From Coenobita brevimanus (Eukaryota; Arthropoda; Malacostraca; Decapoda; Coenobitidae): a stretch of 64,000 bases of DNA. The translations under genes and the position numbers were made by a program. Of this stretch, positions 1 to 11,593 are shown one piece after another; the first letter of the stretch is position 1, and each line of letters starts with the position of its first letter. The notes under the pieces were generated by a model that had not been told where the DNA came from, ran no database searches, and saw only the letters and a list, made by a program, of their open reading frames with translations. The stretch lies in contig CM064715.1 in NCBI GenBank assembly GCA_032717465.1, positions 37,521,104 through 37,585,103 on the forward strand, read 5' to 3'.

Positions 1-787
1 ATGTACCGGTCTGGTGCAGCCATGCTGTCTGTCTGTCTATGTACAGCACAATGATAGTCAAAGGTCGTGTCATGGTTTTGTCCAAAGACTGAGTGTAACA
101 CGTAAACATTATGAAAGCTCTACCAGTTACATGTTTGTGGTTGGCTAAGCTGGCTTATTTAAGCTTCATATCTGCTGCTGATGGAATGACGGTATAAATG
201 AACCCAGGCAGTTTCGGAGCCTTAACATCGATTTGCACAAGTTACTGCATCCGAGAGACGAAATGCGACCCATATTCGGCCAGGCGATAATCACGTAGCT
301 GTTTCATTTAACACCTTTCCACAAAACGTCAAGCAGACCTAATATGTACAGTCACTCATAAAAGAAGTCGCACCTCGCTAACAAACCACTTTGCGTTTCG
401 TGTTGTAACACTGTAACCTTTACAACTTCAGGTGATTCAAGCCCGGGCTTTGAGATTCTATGCCTGAGTGAACCCTAGTTCGGATTTAGTTTCACTTCCT
501 GGTAAACTAATGTAGCTATGCCGTGTGCGAAAATTCTCTCCATAATTTTGCTTTTTATATAAAATAATCGCATCACAGTGCAAGCGGCAAATCCTTTGAC
601 CTCAGTAGATAATCTAATGCTGAACACTTTCATAATGTAGCATCAATCATTCACAGTAAAACTTGATGAGTGGATACACAAAAAACAATTACGACGTCGT
701 ATCTGCCAATGTTTTCCAACTATTCCCCATACAATTCAGAGCATTCCGTTGAAGTGATTATTATAACTTTCACCCCGTAGCCTAACC
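1..787. other. Unassigned sequence
   Basis: No coding region, RNA gene or repeat that I can recognise. It is AT-rich with no long open frame and ends at the poly-T of the first S1 SINE. Confidence 0.5.
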
Positions 788-1130
788 TTTTTTTTTTTTT
801 TCTTTTTTTTTTTTATGTGTCCGACTCTGGGCATAGGCTTCACAGCCTGCTATCAAGGCCCAGCAGTCCTCCTACATACCATACACCTCTACATGTCACC
901 ACTTCGGCGCTAACACCCACCGTCCATATTGAATACATGCTAGGGCTGTCTCATACAGGACTGGTGTATTGGTATTAGCGGGGGTATTTTTACGACATGT
1001 CGGCGGGTCTTCTGGTAGATCAGTAAAGCCTGATTTAACGAAATTCAAATCCTTAAACTGTTCCCTGCCCCAGCTGGGATTCGAACCTGGGTACTTTAGA
1101 CCTGCAGGCAACCTCTCTACCGTTTGAACC
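788..1130 (-). mobile_element. tRNA-derived SINE S1, copy 1
   Basis: A reverse-complemented SINE. On the plus strand it starts with the T-run (788-814) that is its poly(A) tail, and it ends at the tRNA-like head. The internal pol III B box (GGTTCGAATCC type) lies at about 1077-1090 on the minus strand. The A-box end (CGGTAGAGAGG) is near 1112-1123, where the head decays. The body between head and tail matches the copies at 21749-22098 and 47139-47470 almost base for base, for example in the block around the ACATGTCG motif and the segment GGACGGTGGGTGTTAGCGCC. No clear target duplication was found. It is a noncoding retroposon that needs a partner LINE to move. Confidence 0.85.
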
Positions 1131-2129
1131 TGCGACGTTACGTGTAAAAATTTAGTGTCACATTACCGACTGGGAGTTGCTTAATGTCGGTACGCGTCCC
1201 GGAATGACCAATAATTAATCTTCTACTAACCCGCACACTATTAATATTTTGAGGCTAAAAAAAAAAAAAAAAAAAAAAAAAAACATTCACATAAGGTTGC
1301 TTAACGTGGCATGCCTTCATGATGTGTAATTTCGAGGTAGGCTGCAACACCATGGTGATATAAGGACACCTCTTTGACAATATTATGGTTTCATTGTTTT
1401 GAGGAGGTCTGTACGATAACTATGATTTCGATGACCTCGCCAGAAGAAAAGTTTTCTTTGATGCATAATCTACTTCCGATTTTATGACGCGTTACTAGAT
1501 AAAATATACTACAGTGGGAATAATACTGTTATAACCAAAACAGCAGTTTACTGCTAAAATACAGATAAAAGTTATACTTCTATGAGGCTAAGAGTTCCAG
1601 ATCACTTTTGTAGAGATACTGCATTACGTACCTCGTGACATTTTAACAGAATATGAATTTTTGCATTGTAGTTCGTTTATTGTTATTTTCCTACGTTTAT
1701 GGTTAAGTATTTCATTTTTCGCCAGAAAAATGATAAGACATTGAAATGTGTAACTACATCAATGTAACGTTTTTGTGTAATAAGTCTTAGGTAATGCATC
1801 CTCTGTATATCTTACGCGAAATTTTAGCGTTTCACCGTTGGCGCCTTAATGATAATGTAGTACAAGAAGAATTTATACTGCAGGTAGGGTACATATCACT
1901 GTCCGAGTTGCATTCGAATGCAAATACAGTACGCCCTTTATTATCTCAGCCCCCTAATTTCGTAGATTAATTATGTTGCACTTTACGATATATTATAATT
2001 TTAATGTCCGATAAATTTGAAGGTAATATCTCTGAATTCGGAGGTTGCAATCTCCGTCATGGACTGTGATCACAAAATTGAAAGCTCAAGAGCTGAGTTT
2101 GTCTGCCCAGATTAGTATCCATAATAGTT
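1131..2129. other. Unassigned AT-rich sequence
   Basis: No gene seen. It contains an A-run at 1258-1283 and otherwise AT-rich unique-looking sequence. The A-run could be a retroposon tail, but I see no promoter boxes in front of it. Confidence 0.45.
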
Positions 2130-2545
2130 ATATCTCCTCTACAGCCTACCACATATCTGTGAGTGAGGGGATGTGTCAGTGCCAGAGTAAACGCTTGCTT
2201 GTCCACATCTCTGCAACATATGCGTGCGTGAAGGGGATGAGCCACTGCCAGTGCGAATGCTAGCCTGGTCACGTCTTTACCATATATGCGTGGGTTGAGA
2301 AGATGTGTCAGTGCCAAAGCGAACGGTAGCCTGGCCACATCTCTACTACATATGCGTAGGTTGAGGGGATGTCTCAGCCACAGCGACAGCTAGCCTGGCC
2401 ACATCTCTACCACATATGCGTGGGTGAAGGGACGTGTCATGCCAAATCACATGCTAATCTGGCCATATCTCTGCCACATATGCACAGATGAGGGAAAGTG
2501 ATAGTGCCTGATTGCCCCCTTTACCTGGTCACATCTCTGTCACAT
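2130..2545. repeat. Minisatellite, 64-66 bp unit, about six copies
   Basis: The block CCACATCTCTACCACATATGCG recurs in register. The TGCG (or TGCA) that ends it starts at 2221, 2287, 2353, 2417 and 2481, and the equivalent point of a last unit is near 2545. The period is therefore 66 bp and then 64 bp. Units are diverged from one another. Short open frames on both strands here come from the repeat and are not genes. Confidence 0.85.
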
Positions 2546-2697
2546 ACAAGTTCATGGGTTACGTAGTAGTGCACATACGAATTTCGGAAGGCTTAAGCTC
2601 AAAAGGACGGAGAACATACTCATGTGCTGGTTCAGTTTGTCTCATGTCCCTTTTGGTGACAATAGGCCCAGTAGGTTGCCCGTGAGTGATCGTTTCC

Positions 2698-2802
2698 GCA
2701 CACACGTACACGTGCACACATCCATGCACACACATGCACACATACATGCACACACATGCACACATACATACACACACAGGCACACACACATGCACGTGCG
2801 CG

Positions 2803-2871
<69 letters not shown>

Positions 2872-2884
2872 GCACGCACACAAC
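2698..2884. repeat. (CA)n microsatellite, compound
   Basis: It begins as interrupted CACACATGCACACATACA units, continues as a pure (CA)n tract at about 2810-2868, and ends with CGCACGCACGCA. The His/Thr and Cys/Val frames read from it are artefacts of the dinucleotide. Confidence 0.97.
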
Positions 2885-3455
2885 AGGCACTGATTCTGGT
2901 AGGGAGGGGCGTGGTGAACGTATGACCCCGTTTTTTCGGCAGAACAACGAATGTTTATAACAAATATACTATGACAGCAAAATATAATTATTAAGTTTCT
3001 TACATAAATTCTTTCATGGAGTCATTTCGATGAAAAGAGGGATTTGGTGATAAATGGCTTAAAAATCACAACTAATCATGTCACCGTTTTCCAGAGTGCT
3101 GCATCCAGCCCTAACCAACCTCCTTTCATATCCACTCACCCCTCTTCGACACCCAGACATAGCCCACCCACCCCAAATACACTCACAATATCTACGCATA
3201 TGTTTCTTTGCGGTAATATGATGCTATTCACTGGTGCACAGTTTTCGTTGCATCTGATTGGAGGAGATTGGACCTGTTTGTTCCTTGCACATGTCTTAAG
3301 ACTTCACACTCTCAATTACGATGATGTCTAATTGTTTTGTTTGCTCAATATTAGTACGAATTAACATGGCAGACTTCTTATTGGGGTGTTCGATAATAGC
3401 ACTGAATAAACCCCTGCCATCTTGAGGTCATTCTTATAACTTATTTAAGACTGAG
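2885..3455. other. Unassigned sequence
   Basis: No gene recognised. A 95-residue open frame at 3044-3331 has no family signature and no supporting signals. Confidence 0.4.
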
Positions 3456-4626
3456 TGGTGGTAGTCAGGTATTTATCACGTGATCATGATGAGGGGGACG
3501 CTGTTATTTTACAGAACGTTATGCCAGAAGTTTGATGTTGGGTGTCGGCTGGGGCAACCACTGTCTTAGTATGTGGTGGTCTTTGGGTATTGACTCCATG
3601 ACTTGTTCTCTGTATAGTTATTATTTTATTTAAAACCGCAAGCACTGACACTTATGGTCGTCATTAAAATATGTGGTGCCCGTAACTTCTCATCTGCCAA
3701 TCGAATCGTAGCACATGTGGTAACGACTTACTATACTCATATGATATAAAATAACTGCGCGAGTTTTTTTTTTTTTTTTTTTCTAAATATTCTGACTGAG
3801 TGATGATGGAAGGCTGCCTTGTTAGATTTTGTATTATACTGCGCTACCATTCATTATGATGAGAAGTTTCTCTGACTTTGGTGCACGTAATAAGCCAAGA
3901 AAACCTCCCTGTCAATCCCAGTTGGGATTTGACATAGGATATACGTGGGTGTTTATATTTTCATTGTTGCAGTTTTGGCCAAGTGGTTAAAACTTCATTG
4001 AAAGTGTATTTACCTGGTTCGCCACCATTTCTTCAAAAAAGAAAATAAATTATTGTTACCTTGTTCATTACTATGAATTATTCGTTGGTATTGCTTGGCT
4101 AAGGGAAAACGTCTTGTAATACCAAACTTACTTCGTAATCTATACAAAATAGCCTAAGAGAAGCAATTAGGGATTGACAGGGTTTTCTCGACGTACTACA
4201 TGCACCAAAGTCAGAGATTCTTCTCCTCATAATAAGTGGTAGCACAATATAATAGAAGGGTCTATCAAGGGTCTATCACCGAGTTGGAATATTAAAAAAA
4301 AAAAAAAAAAAAAAAAAAGTGCACTCATTTCACATTATATAGTACGTCGTTATCACATGTGATACGATTCGATTGGTAGATGAAAAGTTATGGGCACCAC
4401 ATACTTTAATGACGACCAGAGGTGTCAGTGCTTGTGGTTTTTAATACAATAATAACTATACTGAGACCAGGTCATGGGCTCGATACCCAAAGACCACCAC
4501 ATGCTACTGTAAGACAGTGGTTGCCCTAACCGACATCCAACATCATACTTTTGGCATAAACGTTCCATAAAATAACTGTGTCCCCTTCATTATGATTACG
4601 TGATAATACTTACCTGACTACCACCA
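3456..4626. repeat. Long inverted repeat (foldback-like), arms about 460 bp
   Basis: The left arm (3456-3919) and right arm (4170-4626) are reverse complements with scattered mismatches and small indels, by eye about 85 percent identical. They are separated by a 250-bp spacer. The tips read TGGTGGTAGTCAGGTA and its complement; the inner ends read TGTCAATCCC and GGGATTGACA. The left arm carries a T-run (3765-3781) and the right arm the matching A-run (about 4294-4318). No transposase frame and no convincing target duplication were found. It could be a foldback or long-TIR MITE, or two copies of one dispersed repeat in head-to-head orientation. Confidence 0.8.
3974..4027 (+). other. tRNA-like pol III promoter remnant in the spacer
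   Basis: TGGCCAAGTGGTTAA (about 3976-3990) resembles an A box of the Ser/Leu tRNA type, and GGTTCGCCACC (about 4016-4026) resembles a degenerate B box at ordinary spacing. No cloverleaf is drawn with confidence, so this is at most a SINE head relic. Confidence 0.3.
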
Positions 4627-6230
4627 GGCATTTGTCATTTGTAAACAAACCACCATGGCGTTCCTCTGTTTCTGCAATCGCCTTATGTACTTCAGCAACT
4701 CAGAGCCACAAGGCAGTCTACTCGTACTAGAGCTTTCTTTGCCGCAGGAGCTATATCGAATACTGGTCACAATCTGCTATCCACTTGCAGTCTGAAAGAA
4801 AAAAAAAAAAAAAGGAAAGAAAAGAAAAAGACAGCCTCCGCGAGTTCGTGGCTGGTCACCAGTGTCCGAATACAGATTTCATATCACAAGAAAAAAGTAT
4901 ATATTAATAAAAACCACAAGAATTATATTGTATCTGCTTAACAACTTTAAGGTTTCCTTCTGTGATACTAAAATATTCGTTTATCAGTAACAAAATTAAT
5001 ATAAGCTCATTTTAGTTCTAATCGCACCAAAAAGCTGTGAGCAAAAATTGTTATCCGTTTCACCTCGCAGGCGAAATCTTGCTCACCAATGGTCATTTTG
5101 GCTACCGGCTCACAAAACTGGCTCATATATTAGCCACGTTTGGCCCAGTGTGACTCCTTAAGCAGAACCGTGGAAGGTGGATTAGGTGATATCGGGAGGA
5201 AGGCACAAAGGAAAACAATCATCATTCAGGCAGACCTCATGTTACCACTGCATAACCAGGAAATAATAACACCGATGGCAGGCAGCACCTGCAACCAGTG
5301 CTTACAATACCGTCAGAGATGAATTGCACCTAGAACCTAGAGTGAAACACAAAACAGTTGTATGTAGACTTCAACACTCTGGGTACTGTGTGCGAACTCC
5401 AGCCTGTGGGATTCATTTTGCCACTCTTAACAAAGCATCGATTATGGTTATACAGTAATTTTTTTTGTTTAATAACACTGACAGATAATTACAATCTGAG
5501 CTATTAGTTATCAACTTAATAAGCTAATTTAGAAATTAAACGAATAAAGTTGGAGAACTGACTTCCGTCCTTTTTTTTTTTTTTTTAGCTAATTGAAGTG
5601 CAAAGTTGCTGAAATGGTAGTAAAAATGAGAAGAGAAACATTTCATATACAGTACAACATATTAGATAACAGCAACAGTCAGAAAGACATAATACACTTG
5701 CTTCATTTCTAAGCTCATCAGCTGGAGCAAATGGCACTCGAGTCAATGCTGCCATCCAAAACTTGAGCTATTTCAGCAGATGCTTTCATCAAATCTCACG
5801 ACACAACTTAGACTTTCATTATACAGTACAACTGCCAGCACTGATAACTGTTACAATGGCTGGCGCCTTTGGTAGATCTGACAGAAGTGTGTTTGTTTAC
5901 ATTGTTAATTCACACCCCCATACCGTCCCTCACACATTTCAATCCCTTCCCTCACTTCCAACTGAAAATATGTCATTATCTGTAGAGTGCGGCATACATC
6001 CACTCACCACCACGGTCAGGCATCAACTGAACTTGGGTTTCATGCCAGCTGACGTCACTCCTATGCTCTGCCCCCTCTGCCAGCTTGGACCCGTTTTAGA
6101 TGGAAGTGATCCGACATGGTATTAGTAGACTTAGGTGCTACTCTCAATGGAAAGTGTTGCATGACAATGAATAATATCTCTTGTTTTTCAGCAAAAGAAC
6201 CTCTAGCTCAGACTGAACTTTAATGTCTCA
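4627..6230. other. Unassigned sequence
   Basis: No gene recognised. It contains an A-rich tract at 4798-4830 and a T-run near 5571-5586. Open frames at 5140-5322 and 5763-6125 have no recognisable domain. Confidence 0.4.
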
Positions 6231-6809
6231 GTGCTTGCCACGGTGGGGAGGAATGGTATGTCTTCTGAGGAGTGGCAGAAGGTTCTGTTTGAGAAGGAGA
6301 CTGAGAGCGAGGAGGAGGAGGTGCTGAGTGATGCTTCGAGTAGGGATGAGGACTGGGATGACGTTCCACGCCGTTCCCGTCGGGAGGCTTTGCCCCAACC
6401 CCTACCACCACTGGAGAAGACACCACCGCCAGCGGCAAGACCCACAGCCCAGCCATCGCCTTCACTTGGACCTCAGCCATTGCCTTCACTTGGACCTCTC
6501 ACTCCAGCAGCCATTGCGGTTTCTCCACCTCTAGCCTCCAGTTCCTCCATGGCCAAGCCCATGTCACTGTTTGCAGGGCATAGTTATGTGACATTGGCAC
6601 CTTCACTTGCCACAGTGTCTGCGGTGCAGTTGGTGCAGGATGCGACTGTGTCATCGTCCCCTGCCCAGTTGACAAGGGCATTCATCTCCCCCAGTATGTT
6701 GCAGCAGCAAGAGCAAGCCTCGTCGCCTTCCTCGTCGGAGCCATCACCACCTCGACGAGGCTGCCAGGGACCACAGTCTGGCTACTGGGGGCGGCTAAGG
6801 GGTGCCTGA
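6231..6809 (+). pseudogene. Probable N-terminal part of a piggyBac-like transposase
   Basis: A 192-residue open frame. It starts with an acidic stretch (a run of Glu around residues 24-30, then SDASSRDEDWDD) followed by a Pro/Ser/Ala-rich linker. An acidic, low-complexity N-terminus ahead of the catalytic core is common in piggyBac transposases, and the core follows directly at 6885 in another frame. There is no independent domain evidence, so the link rests on position and composition. Frameshifts separate it from the core. Confidence 0.45.
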
Positions 6810-6884
6810 GGAGGCCGAAGGGCATCGGTAGGCCGACCCACTACCACCACTGAGGGAGGTGTTGCTGCAGAGGATCCAGGGTAG

Positions 6885-8672
6885 AGCAGTGGCCCATTCA
6901 CACCACGTAATGGGCCCTTCATAGGATACCCAGGAATGAAGGTGGATCCACCAACAATGGCCTTGCAGTTCTTCCAGCTTTTCTTCACCCAGTTGTTGAT
7001 ATATTTCACCCACAAAACTAACAACTATGCATCATTCCTGAGGACTGCGTTGGATGCCTGGTTCATCTGCAATGAAGAGGAGATGGCCAAGTTCCTGGGG
7101 TTGTACTTTTTCATGGGGATAGTGGATATGCCAACCTTTAGGCACTACTGGAGAAGTTCACTGCTCCACGACTATCCATGATTCAGGCGAGTGATGAGTG
7201 GGAGACGTTTCAGGGCCATCCTGAAACATTTCCATACCTTCAACTCACTCGCCATACCCCAGGAAAATCGCAATCGGCTCATCAGAGTTCGCACAGTGAT
7301 GGAGTACCTCCTTCAGCAGTTCCAAGACGCCTACCTACCCGAGGAGCACCTCAGCCTCGACGAGGGCTCACTGGCCTGAATGGGCAGCTCAGCTTCTGCA
7401 TGTACAACCCCATGAAGCCCTTGAAGTATGCCATCAAGCTATACATCCTGGTTGAGGCTTCCTTGGGGTACATCTGGAACTTCGAGGTGTACAGTATATG
7501 GGGCAGAAGAAGACTCTGGAGAACATTGTTTGTGGCCTCGTAGAACCACTGAAGGACCAGGAATACAGAGTTTACATGGACAACTGTTATAACTCTGTAT
7601 CCCTGTGCAAACGACTCTTCAGTGCAGGAACCTATATGTGTGGAACCCTATGCCCGGCAAGAGGAGCACTAAAGCAGCAGCAGGCCATTGCCAGGGCCAA
7701 GAGCCTGCCAGAGGGAGACATGGCAGAAAGGCACAAGGACAATGTGATGGTGTTGCTGTGGAAGGACAAGCGCATTGTCAACATGGTCTCCACCTTCCAC
7801 AGCATAAGCACCATCTCAAAGCAGGTTTGAGTGAAGGCCAGTGATGGGAGGACAACTTATGTCCAGAAGTCCGTGGACAAGCCCGTCATGGTGGAGGACT
7901 ACAATCAGCACATGGGTGGGGTGGACCACTTCGACCAGATGGTCCAGCATTACCCCATCCAGCAGCGGACTGTGAAGTGGACAAAGAAAATAACATTCAA
8001 CTTCATTCAGATGGAGAACTTCAACGCATTCACCCTATACAAGAAGTGCTCGCATGGGTCAGTCAGTCTGCTGGACTTTCTGGAGGAGATAATCCTGAAG
8101 CTCCTTCAGTTCAACGAAGCAGAGTGGCCCACATAAGGGCAAGTCATCCACCATGCCCCTGGCCTTCCAACCCGACGGCCAGCAGGACTTCTGGCACTTG
8201 CGGCACCTGCAGCAGCACCAGCACAGGTGACAACACCACCGTCTCCTGGGTCAGCACCATCTCCTAGACCAGCAACAGCACAGGTGCCAACACCACTGTC
8301 TCCAGGAGCAGGACCAGCACAGGAGCCAATGCCACCATCACCTGCAGGACCAGCACGGGTGCTGAGACCAGCATCTCCAGCATTCCTGGTCCGTCAGGAG
8401 AACCTGCCACCTCTGTAATGCCAGGACCTGCAGCTGCACCTCCAGGAAGACAGGACCAGGGAAGATCCGGAGGACATCCAACCAAGTGTTGATGAGTCAT
8501 CAATGACACAGCGTGGTTGGATCACACACTGGGCCATTGACAGGAGAGGATCCCCAACTGGAGGAGGCTCCAGTGCGCCCTGTGTGCCTTGGCAAAGATG
8601 AGGAGGGACACAAGTCAAATGTGTCCTGTCTGTGATGTGGCACTTTGTGTGAGTGATTGCTTCAAACAGTAA
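6885..8672 (+). pseudogene. Decayed piggyBac-like (DDE_Tnp_1_7) transposase
   Basis: Homologous blocks follow each other in the family order but in different frames. FFQLFFTQLL and FLGLYFFMGI lie at 6936-7181. LSLDEGSLA follows, with the first catalytic Asp at 7359-7361. Next come a QLSFCMYNPMKP block (about 7380-7420) and VYMDNCY, with the second Asp at 7579-7581. MGGVDHFDQM has the third Asp at 7924-7926. A C-terminal Cys-rich tail (CALC...CPVC...LCVSDCF) at 8571-8672 ends with TAA at 8670. Breaks are a stop at 7377, an indel near 7497, an in-frame TGA at 7828 and at least one shift between 8136 and 8571. All three catalytic Asp codons survive, but no single frame could encode the enzyme. 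piggyBac transposases cut and paste at TTAA; I did not find convincing termini. Confidence 0.88.
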
Positions 8673-9018
8673 CATGCCGAGCGAAGTATTCCCTAGTGTA
8701 CCACACACACACACACACACTAGACGTGACAGTGAGAGGACGTGCCTGGCATCGCTCCGCACCGTGTCAATCTCGGCCGTAAAACGGCTATACCTAAAAA
8801 GTATCTTTATATGAGTCAAGCTCAGTACTAGGTCCAACTAAATAGTATTCTAATATAAAAGAGAAAGTTCAAGTAAAAGTGTTGTTCCAATAACACAATA
8901 CAACGAAGTAGGCAGCAGTGCCGAAACAAGCAGATCAGCTGTTTCAGTGTTGACTGTTTAGTCTGCAGTGAAGAGGAATGCAAAACCATAAGTAGAAGCT
9001 TTCTGTTAGTACCAGAAG
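8673..9018. other. Junction between piggyBac relic and LINE L-A; possible L-A 5' UTR
   Basis: A short (CA)n at about 8702-8720, then sequence without a frame. It may be the 5' untranslated region of the LINE whose ORF1 begins at 9019; nothing proves the exact boundary. Confidence 0.4.
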
Positions 9019-9993
9019 ATGACCACCATCTTTAGCAAATCAACTTTGAAAGGAGTTAAGAAAAGGGACAAAGGTAGAAAGCAGGATGATGATTTCTACC
9101 AGGAACTGGTGGAAATGGAGACGCATAATAAGCTGGTGGAACGAGTATACAGATTAGAGAAGGCATTTCAGAGTGAAATAGATGAAATTAAAAAGCGGTT
9201 CCACATGCAGAAGGAAGAAAATGAAAATTTAGTGAAGGAGACTAATAAGAAAGACACAACAATAGATAAATTATCAGGTGAGGTGGGCACACTTAGAAGG
9301 AAGGTTAGTGAAATGGCAAGGACAGTTGTCAACCATGAGAGTATTATGGAAGAGTTCAAAAATGATACAGAGACAATAAGGCAGGCAAGCACTCTGATAG
9401 ATCATAGCAGTGATACTGAGGAGAAGATAACCCTGGTAAATGAAGCAATGCAAAACTACAAAAATGATGTGGAAACCACATATGCTGAAATGGTGAAAGT
9501 AAAAGAAAGACTTAGAAACAAGACTTGAAGAAACGAGCATAAAAAAGGGAGTGAAGAAAATAATCCAAAACAATCCAAAATTAGTCAAAGATTCAGCAGA
9601 CATCAACAAATTATAGTAATCACTGGTATGGAGAAAAAAAAAAAAAAAAAAAAAAATTTCGAGAGACAAAAAGGAGATGATAAATGTAATGAACATATTG
9701 AAGGAAGTGTCAGAGGAAATCTGTAGTAAAGACCTAGAGGAACACAAAAGGCTAGGGAAATATGAAAGAAAGAAATAAAGGTCCCTGAAAGTAACCTTCC
9801 AGAGTGTAAATACTGTGGAGAAAATACTGAAAAATGCAAAGAAACTTATGGATAAAGAGGACTTCAAAAATATATGGATAAAAAGATGCCTAACTCAAGA
9901 GGAACGTGGATTACTAAAAGAGAAAGGGGAGGAGGCAAGAACAAAGAATGAGGGAAGATCAGAGGAAGAGAAAAACACATTTTTTTATAAAGC
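9019..9993 (+). pseudogene. LINE L-A ORF1, N-terminal and middle part
   Basis: The ATG at 9019 opens a 169-residue frame that is Lys/Glu-rich with heptad-like leucines, a predicted coiled coil, as in the ORF1 nucleic-acid chaperones of CR1/L2-type LINEs. After the stop at 9526 and an A-run (about 9633-9655) the reading continues in other frames. At about 9775-9980 comes a block of the type VTFQS...KILKNAKKL...CLTQEERGLL, which resembles the C-terminal RNA-binding part of CR1-like ORF1 proteins. It is cut at 9993 by a DNA element and resumes at 12041. It is non-functional because of shifts, a stop and the insertion. Confidence 0.7.
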
Positions 9994-10260
9994 TAATCCC
10001 TCCAATATCCGACGTGATAGAGCCAAAGGCATGTCCGGATAGTGATCCTGTCCGGATATTGGGCCCCAGCCTCCTGGACTTGTACTTATGGACCCTAACT
10101 CAGAAAAACACCTATACAACTCCCTCTGGACATGCATTGCACCTATTTAAGACCCAAATCACACCAATAGGGGACATAAAAGACTGAAATAAATGCAAAA
10201 GAACGATAAAATGAGGTTTTAGAGGTGAGTTTATACAATATTAACCTGCCCCGTCCCAGA

Positions 10261-10276
10261 GACGTGAATTCACGTC
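10261..10276. other. Perfect 16-bp palindrome
   Basis: GACGTGAATTCACGTC reads the same on both strands, inside the pogo-like element. No known role; it could be chance. Confidence 0.6.
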
Positions 10277-11406
10277 CTCACATGATGTGCACTCATATCC
10301 CGGAGACATAAATTAACGCAGCAACATTGCAAGGTCCCTAATTTGCACAATTTTCAATTTAATTTGCACAATTTTTAATTTTCGTGAGTGATTTTTGGCA
10401 TGTATACTCGGGACCTTCCTCTACAAGATGCCAGGCAGGGACAATGCCTTACCCAGCATGACCTCCTCCACCCCCTGCATGCCCTTTTTTCAACAATTCA
10501 CTTGTTATCAGTGACCTGGCCAGTAAAGCCATGTCATGCCACAGTACGAAATTCAGGGCCAGAGTGATTTCCCAATCAATGACAATGTGGAGGACAAACA
10601 TTAGAGGAAGAAACAGTCAGAAATGATGATCAGGTAATGTGGCAAAAAATGGTCAGGAATGGTGATGAGTTAGTGAGTGAAACAATGCTTATAATGCCTA
10701 TATTACCGTTTGAAAACCAATATACTCTCGTACTACATATAAATTCGTACCAAATAAATAAATAAATACCATTTATGAGTGGTGAGGAATAGTTATCCTC
10801 CCATAGAACTCGTTTTCTTTGCAGCCAGCCTGATAGAAAACCCTGTAAGGTAAGGAGGTACTCCTACCTGGATCGAGTATTTTAAACCTCAGGTGAGCGA
10901 TTTCTCTATGAATTATTGATGTTTCTCACCAAAAGCTGATGTTTGAGCCAAAAAAAAAAAAAAAAAAAAAAGGTCCAAAAATGTCGGGACTGGGGTGTAC
11001 CACTGCCCAGAAAACGTCGGGATGGGGGGGGGGGTTAAACATTCTCGGTACTTACAAGTCCCTGGCTCCTGGACTGGTTTGAACCGCCAGTTTGCAGTCC
11101 ACAGTTAATCCTCTGCACTCTAAATTCTAATTTCTTAACACTGCACAACACTGTAAATTCCCGTGTGTTCTAGTGGCGAGGTATTGCAGTTTATTCACTG
11201 TTTATTCACAAAAAACAAGCACCTGTGGTTTGCACTGCTATAAGCATCTGCTCTCGATCGAAGTTTGGCTGTGACTGTTGATGACGGCGGGGTAACAGAG
11301 TTGCCAAATTGCAACGGCCACATTACCAATCTCCTCAACTTTCATTACCAAATTTAAGTTTTCATTACCAAATTCGTAAAGCTAGCATTTATTCTTCACT
11401 AATTAT

Positions 11407-11593
11407 ATATCCATCCATCCATCCATTGCTAGACGCCATGTATCCCAAGTGGGGTGGCCAAGGGCTTAGAGTTAATTGTTTTACAGGGAGGGGCACTAAT
11501 CCTCCACCAACCCCACTTGACACGTAGGGATGCCAACAGCATCTGGTGTTCCCAGGCGGTCACCCATCCAAGTACTAACCAGACCCAACGTTA
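11407..11593 (-). mobile_element. 5S-rRNA-derived SINE (S3), 5'-truncated
   Basis: The minus strand of about 11536-11593 matches the 3' half of 5S rRNA, including GGTTAGTACTTGGATGGG and TGACCGCCTGGGAACACC, which covers the box C part of the internal promoter. The 5' half of 5S is missing. An unrelated body follows. The 3' end reads TGGCCACCCC...GGCGTCTAGCAAT and then a (GGAT)n tail (11409-11427 on the plus strand). That end matches the 3' end of LINE L-E at 53366-53757 and 61901-62172, which points to L-E as the partner LINE. SINEs with 5S heads form the SINE3 class. It is not a 5S gene, because less than half of the gene is present. Confidence 0.82.

Noticed and set aside
2559..2960. Cys/Val and His/Thr open frames
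   Set aside because: Pure products of the (CA)n array on both strands.
11536..11593. 5S rRNA gene
   Set aside because: Only the 3' half is present, fused to an unrelated body with a GGAT tail; it is a SINE head.
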